DNA from: Aidingimonas lacisalsi
GTDB taxonomy: Bacteria; Pseudomonadota; Gammaproteobacteria; Pseudomonadales; Halomonadaceae
NCBI RefSeq assembly: GCF_008079445.1
Contig: NZ_VRYH01000012.1
Coordinates: forward strand, 1 to 56,836
Length of the DNA: 56,836 nucleotides
Direction of reading: 5' to 3'
Numbering within the stretch: the stretch's first letter is position 1; every line of letters starts with the position of its first letter. Below, piece by piece: positions 35,413-44,305 of the stretch. Position numbers and translations under genes: made by a program. The notes beneath the pieces were generated by a model that saw only the letters and a list, made by a program, of their open reading frames with translations, did no database searches and was not told the origin of the DNA.

Positions 35413-36546
35413 TTAGCTGGCCTTTGAGGCCAGAGTATCTCGACCGGACGTGGTAGGAAGCGAGTAGAAAATGGTCCCACTCATGATCTTCCTGGCGGTG
35501 CGGGTTAGGGAGACGCGGGCAATGTCGACGGGATTGCCGTTGCGGTGCTCGACATCCAGGTCGATGAACCCGGAAGGATGTTCCAGCCTTACCTGTGACA
35601 GCTGACCATCGGCTTCCAGCTTTCCTGTCTCGACCGCGATCCGGTTGGTTACGGTGCCAGGGACACTGACGGCCGTGGCCACGGCGATGGCGCCCGTAAC
35701 GGCAATGGCACTATGACAGCGGTGAGGCACGAAATAGCGAGTGCATAACGTACTGGTGTCATCGACCGGTGCCGATACCAACACGGGCTTGGGCAAGACA
35801 CTCTGGCTGACATCTCCCAGCCCCATTCGACGACCGGCCTGGCGACGAATCCGCTCCAGCCGCTCGAGCATGGCGGGGTGGGCGTCCAGCTCAGAGGGTG
35901 ACTCTCGGCCGCTGAGGCCCAGATCGGACGCGTTGACCAGCATGATGGGAGTGGCGGCATCGAGGCAGGTCACCTCGATGCCATCGAGCGTCTCGATGGC
36001 CTGCCCGGTCGGCAGCAGCGCGCCCGTCTTGGTGCCGATGATATCCAGGAAACTGAGCTGAATGCCGGCGGCGCACCCTGGCACACCGCTGATCGTCGTA
36101 TCGCCCTCGTAAGCGATCTGACGCCCTGGTGTCGGGACGTGGCACTCGATCAGCCGCTGGGTGTTGAGGTTGCGTACGCGGACAATAGTGGTCCCTTCCT
36201 CGGGCTCCACCAGTCCCGTCTCGATGGCATACGGCCCCACGGCGGAAAGCATGTTGCCGCAGTTCGGATTGAAGTCAACGCGACGGTTGAGCACATCGAC
36301 CTGTGCGAACAGGTAGTCGACATCCGCATCGGGATCGGAGGAGCGCTCCACGATGGCCACTTTGCTGGTCAGCGGATCCCCCCCTCCGATGCCATCTATC
36401 TGGAGAGCGTGGCCCGACCCCATGAGATTAAGCAGGATCTCGGCTTGCGCTGCCTGGCTGTCGGGAAGGTCCCTCATGCGCAGGAAGGGGCCTCGGGAGG
36501 TGCCACCGCGCATGATCATGCAGGGAATGCTGTTCATCATCGTCAT
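35413..36546 (-). CDS. prpF: PrpF-family isomerase (aconitate/methylaconitate isomerase or 4-oxalomesaconate tautomerase)
   Basis: The 377-residue protein is a PrpF/GalD-type isomerase of the diaminopimelate epimerase fold. Visible motifs are MRGGTSRGPF at the start, GGGDPLTSKVAIV with Lys62, NPNCGNM with Cys96, and SGVPGCAAGIQL. In PrpF the Lys and Cys flank the proton transfer that shifts cis and trans aconitate-type double bonds. Context (a tricarboxylate transporter and AcnA) favours aconitate or a related acid over 2-methylaconitate, since no prpB, C or D gene is present. A GalD-like role in gallate breakdown is less likely because no other gal gene is seen. Start at ATG 36546 is not well supported by a ribosome site; ATG 36537 is also possible. 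Confidence 0.82.
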   Translation of the reverse strand: MTMMNSIPCMIMRGGTSRGPFLRMRDLPDSQAAQAEILLNLMGSGHALQIDGIGGGDPLTSKVAIVERSSDPDADVDYLFAQVDVLNRRVDFNPNCGNMLSAVGPYAIETGLVEPEEGTTIVRVRNLNTQRLIECHVPTPGRQIAYEGDTTISGVPGCAAGIQLSFLDIIGTKTGALLPTGQAIETLDGIEVTCLDAATPIMLVNASDLGLSGRESPSELDAHPAMLERLERIRRQAGRRMGLGDVSQSVLPKPVLVSAPVDDTSTLCTRYFVPHRCHSAIAVTGAIAVATAVSVPGTVTNRIAVETGKLEADGQLSQVRLEHPSGFIDLDVEHRNGNPVDIARVSLTRTARKIMSGTIFYSLPTTSGRDTLASKAS

Positions 36547-36636
36547 GCCATATCGCGTCTGAAAGGTGTGATATGAGCATGTCAGGGCACTTTTAATGCC
36601 TCAAATGCAAATAAATATACCATTTAATTCGAAAAA

Positions 36637-36648
36637 CACATTAATGTG
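36637..36648. promoter_or_regulatory. Palindrome between prpF and its divergent LysR gene
   Basis: CACATTAATGTG is a perfect 12 bp palindrome in the 144 bp, AT-rich divergent region. It contains a T-N-A-type LysR box centre and lies 42 bp upstream of the LysR start. It is a plausible regulator site for both directions. Confidence 0.45.
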
Positions 36649-36690
36649 CTATGGTTATTAATATACTTCACCTTATGCAAGAAAAAAGAT

Positions 36691-37599
36691 ATGCTACACC
36701 GCCTAGAATTCCTTGATTTGCAAGCCTTTATTCTGGTCGCAGAGTTGGGCTCCTTCCACGAGGCCGCACAACGTCTTCATCTCTCTCAGCCGGCACTATC
36801 TCGACGCATTCAGAAGCTCGAGGATCTCCTGGAAATCGAGCTGCTGGAACGCACCACCCGGCGAACGCGGCTGACCCCCATCGGCACCGACTTCCTGCCC
36901 CGCGCGAGACGCATGATCGAGGAATACGAATCGTCGATCCTGGGCATTCGCGAGCTGGCCACGCACCAGAAGGGCACGGTTACCATCGCCTGTATCCCCA
37001 CCGCGGCGTTCTATTTCCTGCCTAGTGTTATTCGTGGCTTCAGCGAAGCCTGGCCAGGCATCCGCATCCGGATACTCGACGTGAGTGCCAAGGAAGGTCT
37101 GGAGAAGGTGATCAGCGGCGAGGCCGACTTCGGCATCAACATGTTCAGTGCCCAGAGTCCGGAAGTCTCCTTCACGCCTCTGCTGAGAGATCCTTTCGTC
37201 CTGGCACTACGTTCCGATCACCCTCTTGCGGATAAAGCTCGCATCGAGTGGTCGGACCTCGAACAGGTCAGGTTGATCACGGTGAGCCGGGACAGCGGCA
37301 ATCGGATCTTGCTGGACAACACCCTCTCGGCGGAAGGCATCCGGCTGAATAGTTTCTACGAAGTCCAGCACCTTTCTACTTCGCTTGGCCTGGTCGAGTC
37401 AGGATTGGGTGTGGCGATCCTGCCCAGGATGACCATGCCTGGCACAGACCACGACTCGCTCTGCGCACGTGAGCTTCCCAAACCTCACATTCAACGCACC
37501 ATCGGTTTAGTGAGAAGCAACTCGCACAGCATCTCCAGCACAGCCCAATTGTTTATCGACATGCTGCTAGAACACTGGGAGAACTCCACTTCCTCCTAA
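36691..37599 (+). CDS. LysR-family regulator of the tct-prpF-acnA operon
   Basis: The 302-residue protein has the LysR helix-turn-helix (QAFILVAELGSFHEAAQRLHLSQPALSRRIQKLEDLLEIELLERTTRRTRLTPIG) and an effector domain (GTVTIACIPTAAFYFLPSVIRGF). It is divergent from prpF and separated by 144 bp, the standard arrangement for control of the neighbouring catabolic operon by its substrate or product. Start: ATG 36691; the ribosome site (AAGAAAAAAG) is weak. A 45 base longer frame adds hydrophobic residues that do not fit the family. Confidence 0.9.
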   Translation: MLHRLEFLDLQAFILVAELGSFHEAAQRLHLSQPALSRRIQKLEDLLEIELLERTTRRTRLTPIGTDFLPRARRMIEEYESSILGIRELATHQKGTVTIACIPTAAFYFLPSVIRGFSEAWPGIRIRILDVSAKEGLEKVISGEADFGINMFSAQSPEVSFTPLLRDPFVLALRSDHPLADKARIEWSDLEQVRLITVSRDSGNRILLDNTLSAEGIRLNSFYEVQHLSTSLGLVESGLGVAILPRMTMPGTDHDSLCARELPKPHIQRTIGLVRSNSHSISSTAQLFIDMLLEHWENSTSS

Positions 37600-37760
37600 A
37601 AAATACTGCCCACCCTTGATTTTTAAAAATATATTCCCTGCTATGAGAAAGCACTAAAAAAGCACCTTGAGCAGTCAAGCATTACAAGGATGCAGTGAAA
37701 GATTATAAGCTGATGCATGATCCCAATATTCAATATTGATGAAACAGGCTGGAGAAGATC

Positions 37761-38720
37761 ATGAAAGCGGCTGTCTATGACGAATGTGGTGCACCAGAGG
37801 TTCTGCACTACAAGGACATACCCGATCCCGACCTGAGTGCGTCGGACGTCCTGATCGATGTGGAGGCGATCTCGATTGAAGGCGGTGACCTGCTCAATCG
37901 GCGACTGGCGCCGCCGCCAAGGTCCAGCCACATCGTCGGCTATGCCTCTGCGGGAACCGTCATTGCGGTGGGAGACGGCGTCACCGGGCGCAAGGTGGGC
38001 GACCGGGTGATGGGGTTCGCAAGCGATGGATCACATGCCGCGCTGCGAGCTGTTCCCGAAAATCAGACCTGGATTGTTCCGGACGGTGTCGGTTCTGCGG
38101 AAGCGGCCGCTCTGCCTATTTCATTCGGCACGGCCCATCACTGCCTTTTTGCGCGTGGCGCACTGCAGTCTGGTGAGACGGTGCTGGTGCAGGCCGCGGC
38201 CGGAGGTGTAGGCCTTGCCGCAATCCAGCTTGCGAAGCACGCTGGTGCCAGGATCATCGCCGTCTCGAGCGGCTCCGAAAGGTTGCCGAAATTGCTGTCG
38301 GTTGGCGCCGATCACGTGATCGACCATCGCAACGACGATGTCTCTCAAGCCGTGTTTGAGCTTACTGATGGCGCAGGAGCCAACCTTATCGTCGATCCGG
38401 TCGGTACGACACTACCAGTCTCGCTGAAGGCGCTTGCACAGGAAGGTCGGCTCGTGTTCGTCGGCAATGCCGGAGGAGGTGATCTCGCCCTCGACCTCTG
38501 GCCCGCCCTTCAAGCAAACCAGTCGCTGTTCGGCGTATTCATGGGCACGAAATTCATCGAGCCGCAGATCAGAGCCACGGTGGATGACTTGCTTTTGCGA
38601 GTCGCCGCGTCGAAGCTCACGGTTTTCCTGGACAAGCGATTTCCCTTAGCTTCAGCGGTCGAGGCTCATGACTACGCTGAACGCTGCAGACCGTTCGGGC
38701 GGGTTATATTACAACCGTGA
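37761..38720 (+). CDS. Zinc-independent quinone oxidoreductase-like MDR protein
   Basis: The 319-residue protein is a medium-chain dehydrogenase/reductase without the zinc cysteines. It has the NADPH-binding VQAAAGGVGLAAIQLAKHAGARIIAV and the QOR-type entry GYASAGTVIAVGDGVTGRKVGDRVMG. It would reduce quinones or enones with NADPH; the substrate is unknown. Start: ATG 37761 with GGAGAAG about seven bases upstream. It is a single gene between the LysR gene and a degraded region. Confidence 0.85.
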   Translation: MKAAVYDECGAPEVLHYKDIPDPDLSASDVLIDVEAISIEGGDLLNRRLAPPPRSSHIVGYASAGTVIAVGDGVTGRKVGDRVMGFASDGSHAALRAVPENQTWIVPDGVGSAEAAALPISFGTAHHCLFARGALQSGETVLVQAAAGGVGLAAIQLAKHAGARIIAVSSGSERLPKLLSVGADHVIDHRNDDVSQAVFELTDGAGANLIVDPVGTTLPVSLKALAQEGRLVFVGNAGGGDLALDLWPALQANQSLFGVFMGTKFIEPQIRATVDDLLLRVAASKLTVFLDKRFPLASAVEAHDYAERCRPFGRVILQP

Positions 38721-39086
38721 CGCCTTTTCGGGGGCCTGATGTAAGATCTCCGGCTCGGCGATGAAACGCGCACGCGACGTCTGGAATTCGGTGCCCCGAT
38801 TTTTGAACTGACCGCTACGAACGTTTCCAGATTGTTCGTCGGGTCCACATGAGTACCCATTCCCTTATTTCAGTCTCGGCGCGGATCGATGGCACAGCGA
38901 AACCGCCCGACTGACCGCATGGCCTGTCCAGTCCCGCTCAGGCGGATCAGGCCATACCTGTTACGCCAAGGGTCTGCCGCTCAGGGCTCGAGATTCGGTC
39001 GGGCGTTCAGCGACACAGATTCACGACGAGGCGCACTATCGCATTGCGTATCGAGGCGACATCTACGCTAAAGGAAGGGAGACACC

Positions 39087-39116
39087 GCCCGCTGGGGAGA
39101 TGTCTCCCCAGGCGGG
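39087..39116 (-). terminator. Strong GC hairpin, possible terminator
   Basis: TGGGGAGA (39093-39100) pairs with TCTCCCCA (39103-39110) around TG, extended by CCCGC and GGCGGG. It sits about 20 bp after the stop of the minus-strand C-terminal fragment. There is no U-run. Confidence 0.4.
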
Positions 39117-39291
39117 TCAGTGGATTGGAAGGGTTAGAGCGAGGCAGCCGCCGGCGACTTGAAGGAGCCGGCCGATTCATCGGACTGTGCCGCGGCATAG
39201 CCGTTGGGCTGAGTCGGTGCAGCATGCGGCGAAACCCATCGACGCTGATCGGGGCACCCCCTTCGTTCTCCAGACAGTATCGGTCGAGCTG

Positions 39292-39480
39292 CTAACGGAG
39301 GCTAGGCCACTCCAGGAAGACTTCCAGACCATGATGATGCTGATTGCGTAGCGTTAGGCTGGCCCTCTGGCGTTTGACCAGTTACGTCACAATGGAAAGC
39401 CCCAGCCCGCTACCGGTCGTTCGTTGATCCATGCCTTGCCGAAATCGTTTGGTGACGTTTCCCTACGACGCTTCGGGAAT
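39292..39480 (-). pseudogene. C-terminal remnant of a sensor histidine kinase
   Basis: Read on the minus strand, the ATPase end of a histidine kinase is clear: GIPEAS, KRFRQG, the G2 box TTGSGLGLSIV, then LVKRQRASLTLRNQ and a stop at 39292-39294. Internal stops interrupt it at IPEAS* and SIVT*. The rest of the kinase is missing, so it cannot be functional. Confidence 0.6.
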
Positions 39481-39526
39481 CCCGGCACGATGCAAGTCTG
39501 TTCTCGATAGAAGAGCTGCCATGATG

Positions 39527-40486
39527 TCACGGAATGACGTTGAACAGGTCCAGGCCGTAGGCCAACCGACTGATGTTTTCGGCGATCGCGTCCTTGCGTC
39601 GCTCAATTGTTCCGCGTGTCCAGCCCGACATGTGGGGTGTCATCAGGACATTATCCAGTTCATGAAACGGCTGATCACTCGGCAAGGGGTGTGGATTGTC
39701 GGCGTTGGGGTAACGATACCAAGTATCGATCACTGCGCCTGCGATCCGTTTTTGGCTCAAGGCTCGATAGAGCGACATGGCATCGACGACACCTCCGCGA
39801 CCAACGTTGATGACCCGTGCATGGGCTGGTAGGGCATCGAACGCCGCATCGGAAACCAGTCCTTCGGTGGCAGGCGCCTGGGGGAGAGCCACCACCAGAT
39901 CGTCAATGCCTCGGTAGAAATCCTGCAACTCGTCCAGTGAGAAAGTGGCTTTCACCAACGGATCATTCACTGGACTGCGGTTGGCCGCATGAACCGTCAT
40001 CCCCAGGGGGCTGACGACTCGGGCAATGGCCTTGCCAATATGGCCGAATCCAAGGATGCCGAGTGTTCGTCCATTAAGTTCGCCATGAAATTGATTGCCC
40101 GACTGAAAAGTCCAGTCGCCTCTACGCAATTGGCGGTCAGCCTGGGAATATGGAATCTGCGCATTCAGCAATGCTCCCAAGACATACTCAGCGATTGGCA
40201 CGTCGTGACCGTAGCAATTGCACAGCGTGGCCGTGTCGGGCAGTCGGGCTCTATCGATGGCATCAATACCGGCGCCTGCAACCTGGAATAGCTTCGCATC
40301 AAGCGGTAGGGGATCCTCGCCTGAGAGTCGCGTCGCGACGATGACATCCGCTTGGGAATAGGCTTGCCGGTCATGCTCTTCGGTGACATCGTCAGGAAGG
40401 CAAATCAGTTCGGCATCGATGTTGAGCCGGCCGCTCAGGCCTTCGTGGAATGTCGCGGCGTTCTTGCCGTGGAAAACGACTCTCAT
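39527..40486 (-). CDS. D-2-hydroxyacid dehydrogenase-like protein (phosphoglycerate dehydrogenase family)
   Basis: The 319-residue protein has an NAD-binding domain with GFGHIGKAIAR (146-156) and the dehydrogenase motif NVGRGGVVD with Arg230, and His285 in TPHMSGWT. The catalytic Glu that normally falls about 29 residues after the Arg is Tyr259 (DTWYRYPNAD). Its absence may mean altered chemistry or a known divergent subfamily. It would reduce a 2-keto acid or oxidise a 2-hydroxy acid. It is transcribed away from the TRAP operon, downstream of the GntR gene by 9 bases, so it is probably co-regulated. Confidence 0.85.
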   Translation of the reverse strand: MRVVFHGKNAATFHEGLSGRLNIDAELICLPDDVTEEHDRQAYSQADVIVATRLSGEDPLPLDAKLFQVAGAGIDAIDRARLPDTATLCNCYGHDVPIAEYVLGALLNAQIPYSQADRQLRRGDWTFQSGNQFHGELNGRTLGILGFGHIGKAIARVVSPLGMTVHAANRSPVNDPLVKATFSLDELQDFYRGIDDLVVALPQAPATEGLVSDAAFDALPAHARVINVGRGGVVDAMSLYRALSQKRIAGAVIDTWYRYPNADNPHPLPSDQPFHELDNVLMTPHMSGWTRGTIERRKDAIAENISRLAYGLDLFNVIP

Positions 40487-40495
40487 GGTGGTTCC

Positions 40496-41251
40496 TTATT
40501 GCATAAAGGGCTCGATGCTGGCATCGAGCAAGGAAGGGTCCAGCGTCAGTTCGAGTGCGGGGAACATATCTGCGGCAAAGTCCATCAACGTATCGGATGC
40601 CTCGCAGGCGGCTCTGGAATTCCGTTCGAGGATGGCATGCAACACATTCCGGTGCAGTGCGATATTGCGGTGGAAGAGTTCATCGGTCCCGCAATGGGTC
40701 AGGAACAGAAAGCCCAGCCGCCGGTAGATGGTATGCAAGGGTCTCAATGTCCGCCCCAGGAAAGGCTCGGCGGCGGCAGCGAGGATCAGGTCATCCAGAC
40801 GATGATCGAGCTCGTTGAAGCTACGGATGTCCTGTGCCGTCAATGTCGTCTCACGCTCCTGACTCAGCGCATCCAGCGAATCACAGAGACGACGTAGCTG
40901 GCTGACATGCAAGTGAGACGCGTTATCTATAGTCAGTTGGATGGCGAATCGCTCCATGTCGCCTCTCAGGGTCAGCAATTTCTTTTCCCTGACAAGATCG
41001 ATGGGCGTGACCTTCAACCCACGTCCGGCTCGCACCTCGACGAGCGTATCGTCCGAAAGCTTACGAATAGCCTCCACGATCGGGGTCCGGCCGAGGCCGA
41101 CGCGATCCTGTACCGCCTGCAGAGTGAGGTATTCGCCGGGTTTCAGTTCCATGTGGGTCAATAGGGACTCGATGCGCTCATAGGCTTGTTCACCCTGAGA
41201 GAGTCCTTTGGTCGATGGCGATGGAGCTTTCGCTCCTGTGGTTCGGGTCAT
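40496..41251 (-). CDS. GntR-family (FCD) regulator of the sugar-acid locus
   Basis: The 251-residue protein has a GntR winged helix-turn-helix (QGEQAYERIESLLTHMELKPGEYLTLQAVQDRVGLGRTPIVEAIRKLSDDTLVEVRAGRGLKVTPI) and an all-helical FCD domain (LRGDMERFAIQLTID, FNELDHRLDDLIL) that binds a carboxylate with a metal in other members. Start: ATG 41251, seven bases after GGGAG; ATG 41257 would be too close to it. It shares the divergent region 41252-41400 with the TRAP genes, which it likely controls. Confidence 0.9.
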   Translation of the reverse strand: MTRTTGAKAPSPSTKGLSQGEQAYERIESLLTHMELKPGEYLTLQAVQDRVGLGRTPIVEAIRKLSDDTLVEVRAGRGLKVTPIDLVREKKLLTLRGDMERFAIQLTIDNASHLHVSQLRRLCDSLDALSQERETTLTAQDIRSFNELDHRLDDLILAAAAEPFLGRTLRPLHTIYRRLGFLFLTHCGTDELFHRNIALHRNVLHAILERNSRAACEASDTLMDFAADMFPALELTLDPSLLDASIEPFMQ

Positions 41252-41400
41252 GCTCATACTCCCTACTGTGAGCTGAAAGAGATATTTTGCGAATTAAACC
41301 TTAGTTTCATGGAATATTGAAAAATTGTGCGATATTTTTCTTATGCGTCAAGACAACGAACAATGATGGCCTATCGCCACGCTCACCATGAGGATGCCCC

Positions 41401-42444
41401 ATGAAACCGATCACTCGACGAAATCTCATCAAGTCCAGCGGAACCGGTTTGCTGGCTGCAGGACTCATGCCTGACATCGCACGAGCTGCAACCGACAACG
41501 CCGAGTATCGATTACGCGCGCAGACCAACAAGAGTGAGACATCTACCCAAGGCCGCATGTATGGACGTCTGGTCGACCTCTGTCGGACCCTATCCAACGG
41601 TCGCCTGCAGATTGATCTTCACTACTCGAACGCGATCGTCGATGGCGTGCAAACGTTTGATGCGGCCGGTTCCGGGGTGCTGGATATCGACATGACCGGG
41701 GCGAGCTATCTCACCGGTAAGGACCCCGCTTTTCAGTTCATCGGTGATGTCATGGGTGGTTACGAAGACCCTGCTCAGTTCCATGCCTGGCTGGATACGC
41801 CGGAGGCCAGGGAAATCGTCGACCCGCTTTATGCACGCTATGACATGTATTGCGTTGGACTGCTCTGCCCACCGTTGGAGTCATTGAGTTCCACCGTCCC
41901 GCTCCCAGGTATCGAGGCATTGAAAGGCTGGAAATTTCGCTCTCCCCCCGGAATGGAGAGCGAAATCTTCGCCAGCCTGGGAGCCGCTCCGGTCGTCATG
42001 CCATTCGGCGAGGTTTTCACTGCCATGGAAACGGGGGTCGTGAGCGGTGCGGATGCTGGGACGTTGGCCCTCAACCGCTCCCTGGGGCTCTATGAAATAT
42101 GCCAATACGCCACTTACCCCGGGTTCCATTCGATGCCCGCCGATCATCTGGCGATCAATCTCGAGGTCTGGAAGCAGTTACCCGAGGAGTTGCGTTTCGT
42201 GATTCGCACGGCGCAGCGAGCCATTGCCTTCGATCTGATCAAGAGCGTCATGGTGGCGGACCGTCAGGTTGTTTCAGATCTTGGCAGCGAGGTGACGTTC
42301 ACCGACTGGTCCGATGAGGACCGGGTGGCATTTCGCCAAGCGGCGCTGAGCGTCTGGAAAGACTGGGCGACACGCAGCGATGCCGCTGATGCCATGGTAA
42401 CCAGCCATCTCGCCTTTATGAAAAAGCTTGGCTTGCTTTCCTGA
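41401..42444 (+). CDS. dctP: TRAP transporter substrate-binding protein (DctP family) with Tat-like signal
   Basis: The 347-residue periplasmic receptor starts TRRNLIKSSGTGLLAAG, a twin-arginine signal (Arg6, Arg7), and belongs to the DctP type (LSNGRLQIDLHYSNAIVDGVQTFDAAGSGVLDIDMTG, KGWKFRSPPGMESEIFASLGAAPVVMPFGEVFTAMETGVVSGADAG). The Arg in WKFRSPP is the residue that salt-bridges the ligand carboxylate in this family. Followed by DctQ and DctM in one operon. The ligand is likely a sugar acid, from the neighbouring enzymes. Confidence 0.92.
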   Translation: MKPITRRNLIKSSGTGLLAAGLMPDIARAATDNAEYRLRAQTNKSETSTQGRMYGRLVDLCRTLSNGRLQIDLHYSNAIVDGVQTFDAAGSGVLDIDMTGASYLTGKDPAFQFIGDVMGGYEDPAQFHAWLDTPEAREIVDPLYARYDMYCVGLLCPPLESLSSTVPLPGIEALKGWKFRSPPGMESEIFASLGAAPVVMPFGEVFTAMETGVVSGADAGTLALNRSLGLYEICQYATYPGFHSMPADHLAINLEVWKQLPEELRFVIRTAQRAIAFDLIKSVMVADRQVVSDLGSEVTFTDWSDEDRVAFRQAALSVWKDWATRSDAADAMVTSHLAFMKKLGLLS

Positions 42445-42479
42445 GCCCTCTGCTCGAATCCGACCGTATGGAGGCTCAC

Positions 42480-42986
42480 ATGCAGAACAAAACGCAGAGA
42501 CACGGTCATGGTGGAAGGTTCAGTTGGGACAGTTTGCCCGCCTGGCTGTTCATGATCGTGATCGTCGCCACCACCTATGAGGTTGCGGCTCGCTATTTCT
42601 TCCACAGTCCCACGATTTGGGCCAATGAGCTATCGCTCTACGTCTGTGCCATCGCCTATATCTATTCGGGCGTTTATGTCATGCGCCGTGATGCCCACCT
42701 GCGTATCTCGATACTCTATGACATAGCGCCACCTAGATTGCAGCGCATCTTCGATCTCATTCAATGCTTGTTCATGGTGGGCTTCAGCCTGACCATTGGC
42801 TACTTCGGCGCCCCTGAGGCTTGGAAGGCTCTCATACACACCGAACGTTTCGGCACTGCCTGGAATGCGCCGATCCCCATGACAATCAAGCCGCTGCTAG
42901 TCGTCTGCGGTTTTACGATGGCGATTCTTGCGATCAGAAACCTTTTGGTTCGCCGATGTGAAGCCGGTGAGGAGGAACGGGTATGA
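42480..42986 (+). CDS. dctQ: TRAP transporter small permease (DctQ)
   Basis: The 168-residue protein has four hydrophobic helices and the DctQ signature TTYEVAARYFFHSPTIWANELSLYVCAIAYIYSGVYVMRRDAHLRIS. It helps the large permease DctM carry the substrate through the inner membrane. Start: ATG 42480, five bases after GGAGG. It overlaps the DctM start by four bases. Confidence 0.92.
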   Translation: MQNKTQRHGHGGRFSWDSLPAWLFMIVIVATTYEVAARYFFHSPTIWANELSLYVCAIAYIYSGVYVMRRDAHLRISILYDIAPPRLQRIFDLIQCLFMVGFSLTIGYFGAPEAWKALIHTERFGTAWNAPIPMTIKPLLVVCGFTMAILAIRNLLVRRCEAGEEERV

Positions 42987-44290
42987 CGGTGGCAGTTTTT
43001 TCGGCGATCTTGTTGGGCGCCCTGTTTGCGGCGATGGCCGTCGGTGTGCCTCTAGGGTTTGCTGCGGGCGGTGTGGCTTCACTCTTGGCATTGTTCCAAT
43101 TCGGACCAGATGTGCTTGCCCTTGCCATGGAGAAGGTCTATGGCATGGCGGTCAATTATTCCTTTGCCGCTGTACCGCTATTCATTCTGATGTCGTCTTT
43201 GCTCGAACGCTCGACGATTGCCCAGGATTTATATGATGCCCTGCAGCAAATGGTGGGGTCTGTGCGTGGAGGCGTCGCTCTCGTCACGCTGATTATTGCC
43301 GTCGTCCTTGCCGCGATGAGCGGCATTATAGGCGGCGAAATAGTGATGCTAGGCTTGGTAGCGCTACCTCAAATGCTAAGGCTGAATTATAACCGCAACA
43401 TGGCTATTGGCGTGATCGTTGCTGGTGGCTCGTTGGGCACGATGCTTCCGCCGAGCATCGTGATGATTATTTTCGGCCTGGTCGGCGGTGTCAGTATACA
43501 GAAGCTTTTCGCCGCTACGGTCGTGCCCGGATTGATTCTGGCACTGAGCTATCTGGCTTATGTCGTTATCCGCTGTTGGCTGAATCCCGCTATGGCGCCG
43601 GTCAAGGGTGACGACTCGCACACACCAACCATGACACCGGTGCGCCTACTCAAGAGCCTCGTTCCTCCGCTATTACTGATCACCCTGATTCTCGGCTGTA
43701 TCTATGGTGGCATAACCTCGATCACCGAGGCTGCCTGCATGGGCGCGGTAGGTACACTGATTGCCATCATGCTGCGTGGAGAACTATCGATTCCGCTATT
43801 ACACCAAAGTCTGGTGCAGACATTGCGTTCGGTGGGCGTACTACTCTGGGTGACATTCGGCGTGGCGGTACTGATCAGTGTATACAACCTGGCCGGTGGT
43901 CGAGAGTTCGTCAATGCGCTTCTCCTGGACGCGGGGGTGTCGCCGTTGATGACGATTGTGCTAATGCTGGCGATATTCCTCGTCCTAGGCTGCTTCATGG
44001 ACTGGATTGGTATCGTCCTGCTGACCATACCGATCTTCATTCCTATCGTTAATGAGCTTGGGTATAGCCCGGTCTGGTTCGGCGTACTGTTCTGCATCGC
44101 CATGCAAATCGCGTTTCTTTCACCCCCTTTCGGTTCTGCCGCCTTCTATCTGATGAGTGTGGCTCCCAAAGACATAAGTCTAATGGATATTTACAAATCC
44201 GTATGGCCTTTCATGGCCATCCAACTGGTCGTGTTGCTGCTGGTTCTTTTCTTGCCTGACTTGGCGCTGTGGCTACCTAATCTGAATTGA
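42983..44290 (+). CDS. dctM: TRAP transporter large permease (DctM)
   Basis: The 435-residue permease has about twelve hydrophobic segments and family motifs VPLGFAAGGVASLLAL, LFILMSSLLERSTIAQDLYDAL, GGSLGTMLPPSIVMIIFGLVGG and CFMDWIGIVLLTIPIF. It carries out sodium-driven uptake with DctQ and the receptor. It overlaps dctQ by four bases (ATGA) and is 15 bases from the dehydratase gene. Confidence 0.95.
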   Translation: MTVAVFSAILLGALFAAMAVGVPLGFAAGGVASLLALFQFGPDVLALAMEKVYGMAVNYSFAAVPLFILMSSLLERSTIAQDLYDALQQMVGSVRGGVALVTLIIAVVLAAMSGIIGGEIVMLGLVALPQMLRLNYNRNMAIGVIVAGGSLGTMLPPSIVMIIFGLVGGVSIQKLFAATVVPGLILALSYLAYVVIRCWLNPAMAPVKGDDSHTPTMTPVRLLKSLVPPLLLITLILGCIYGGITSITEAACMGAVGTLIAIMLRGELSIPLLHQSLVQTLRSVGVLLWVTFGVAVLISVYNLAGGREFVNALLLDAGVSPLMTIVLMLAIFLVLGCFMDWIGIVLLTIPIFIPIVNELGYSPVWFGVLFCIAMQIAFLSPPFGSAAFYLMSVAPKDISLMDIYKSVWPFMAIQLVVLLLVLFLPDLALWLPNLN

Positions 44291-44305
44291 TGCTTGGAGA
44301 TGTCG

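Larger units (their letters stand above)
38721..39526. other. Degraded region with remnants on the minus strand
   Basis: About 800 bp without an intact gene. On the minus strand there is the 3' part of a histidine kinase (39292-39480) and, after it, a further C-terminal-like tail whose frame is broken near 39210 (GYAAAQSDESAGSFK, stop near 39138). The tail is followed by a hairpin at 39087-39116. Nothing supported was found in 38721-39080. Confidence 0.5.

Noticed and set aside
35413-36546. Methylcitrate-cycle assignment for prpF
   Set aside because: No prpB, prpC or prpD/acnD-type gene is near; the neighbours are tricarboxylate uptake and AcnA.
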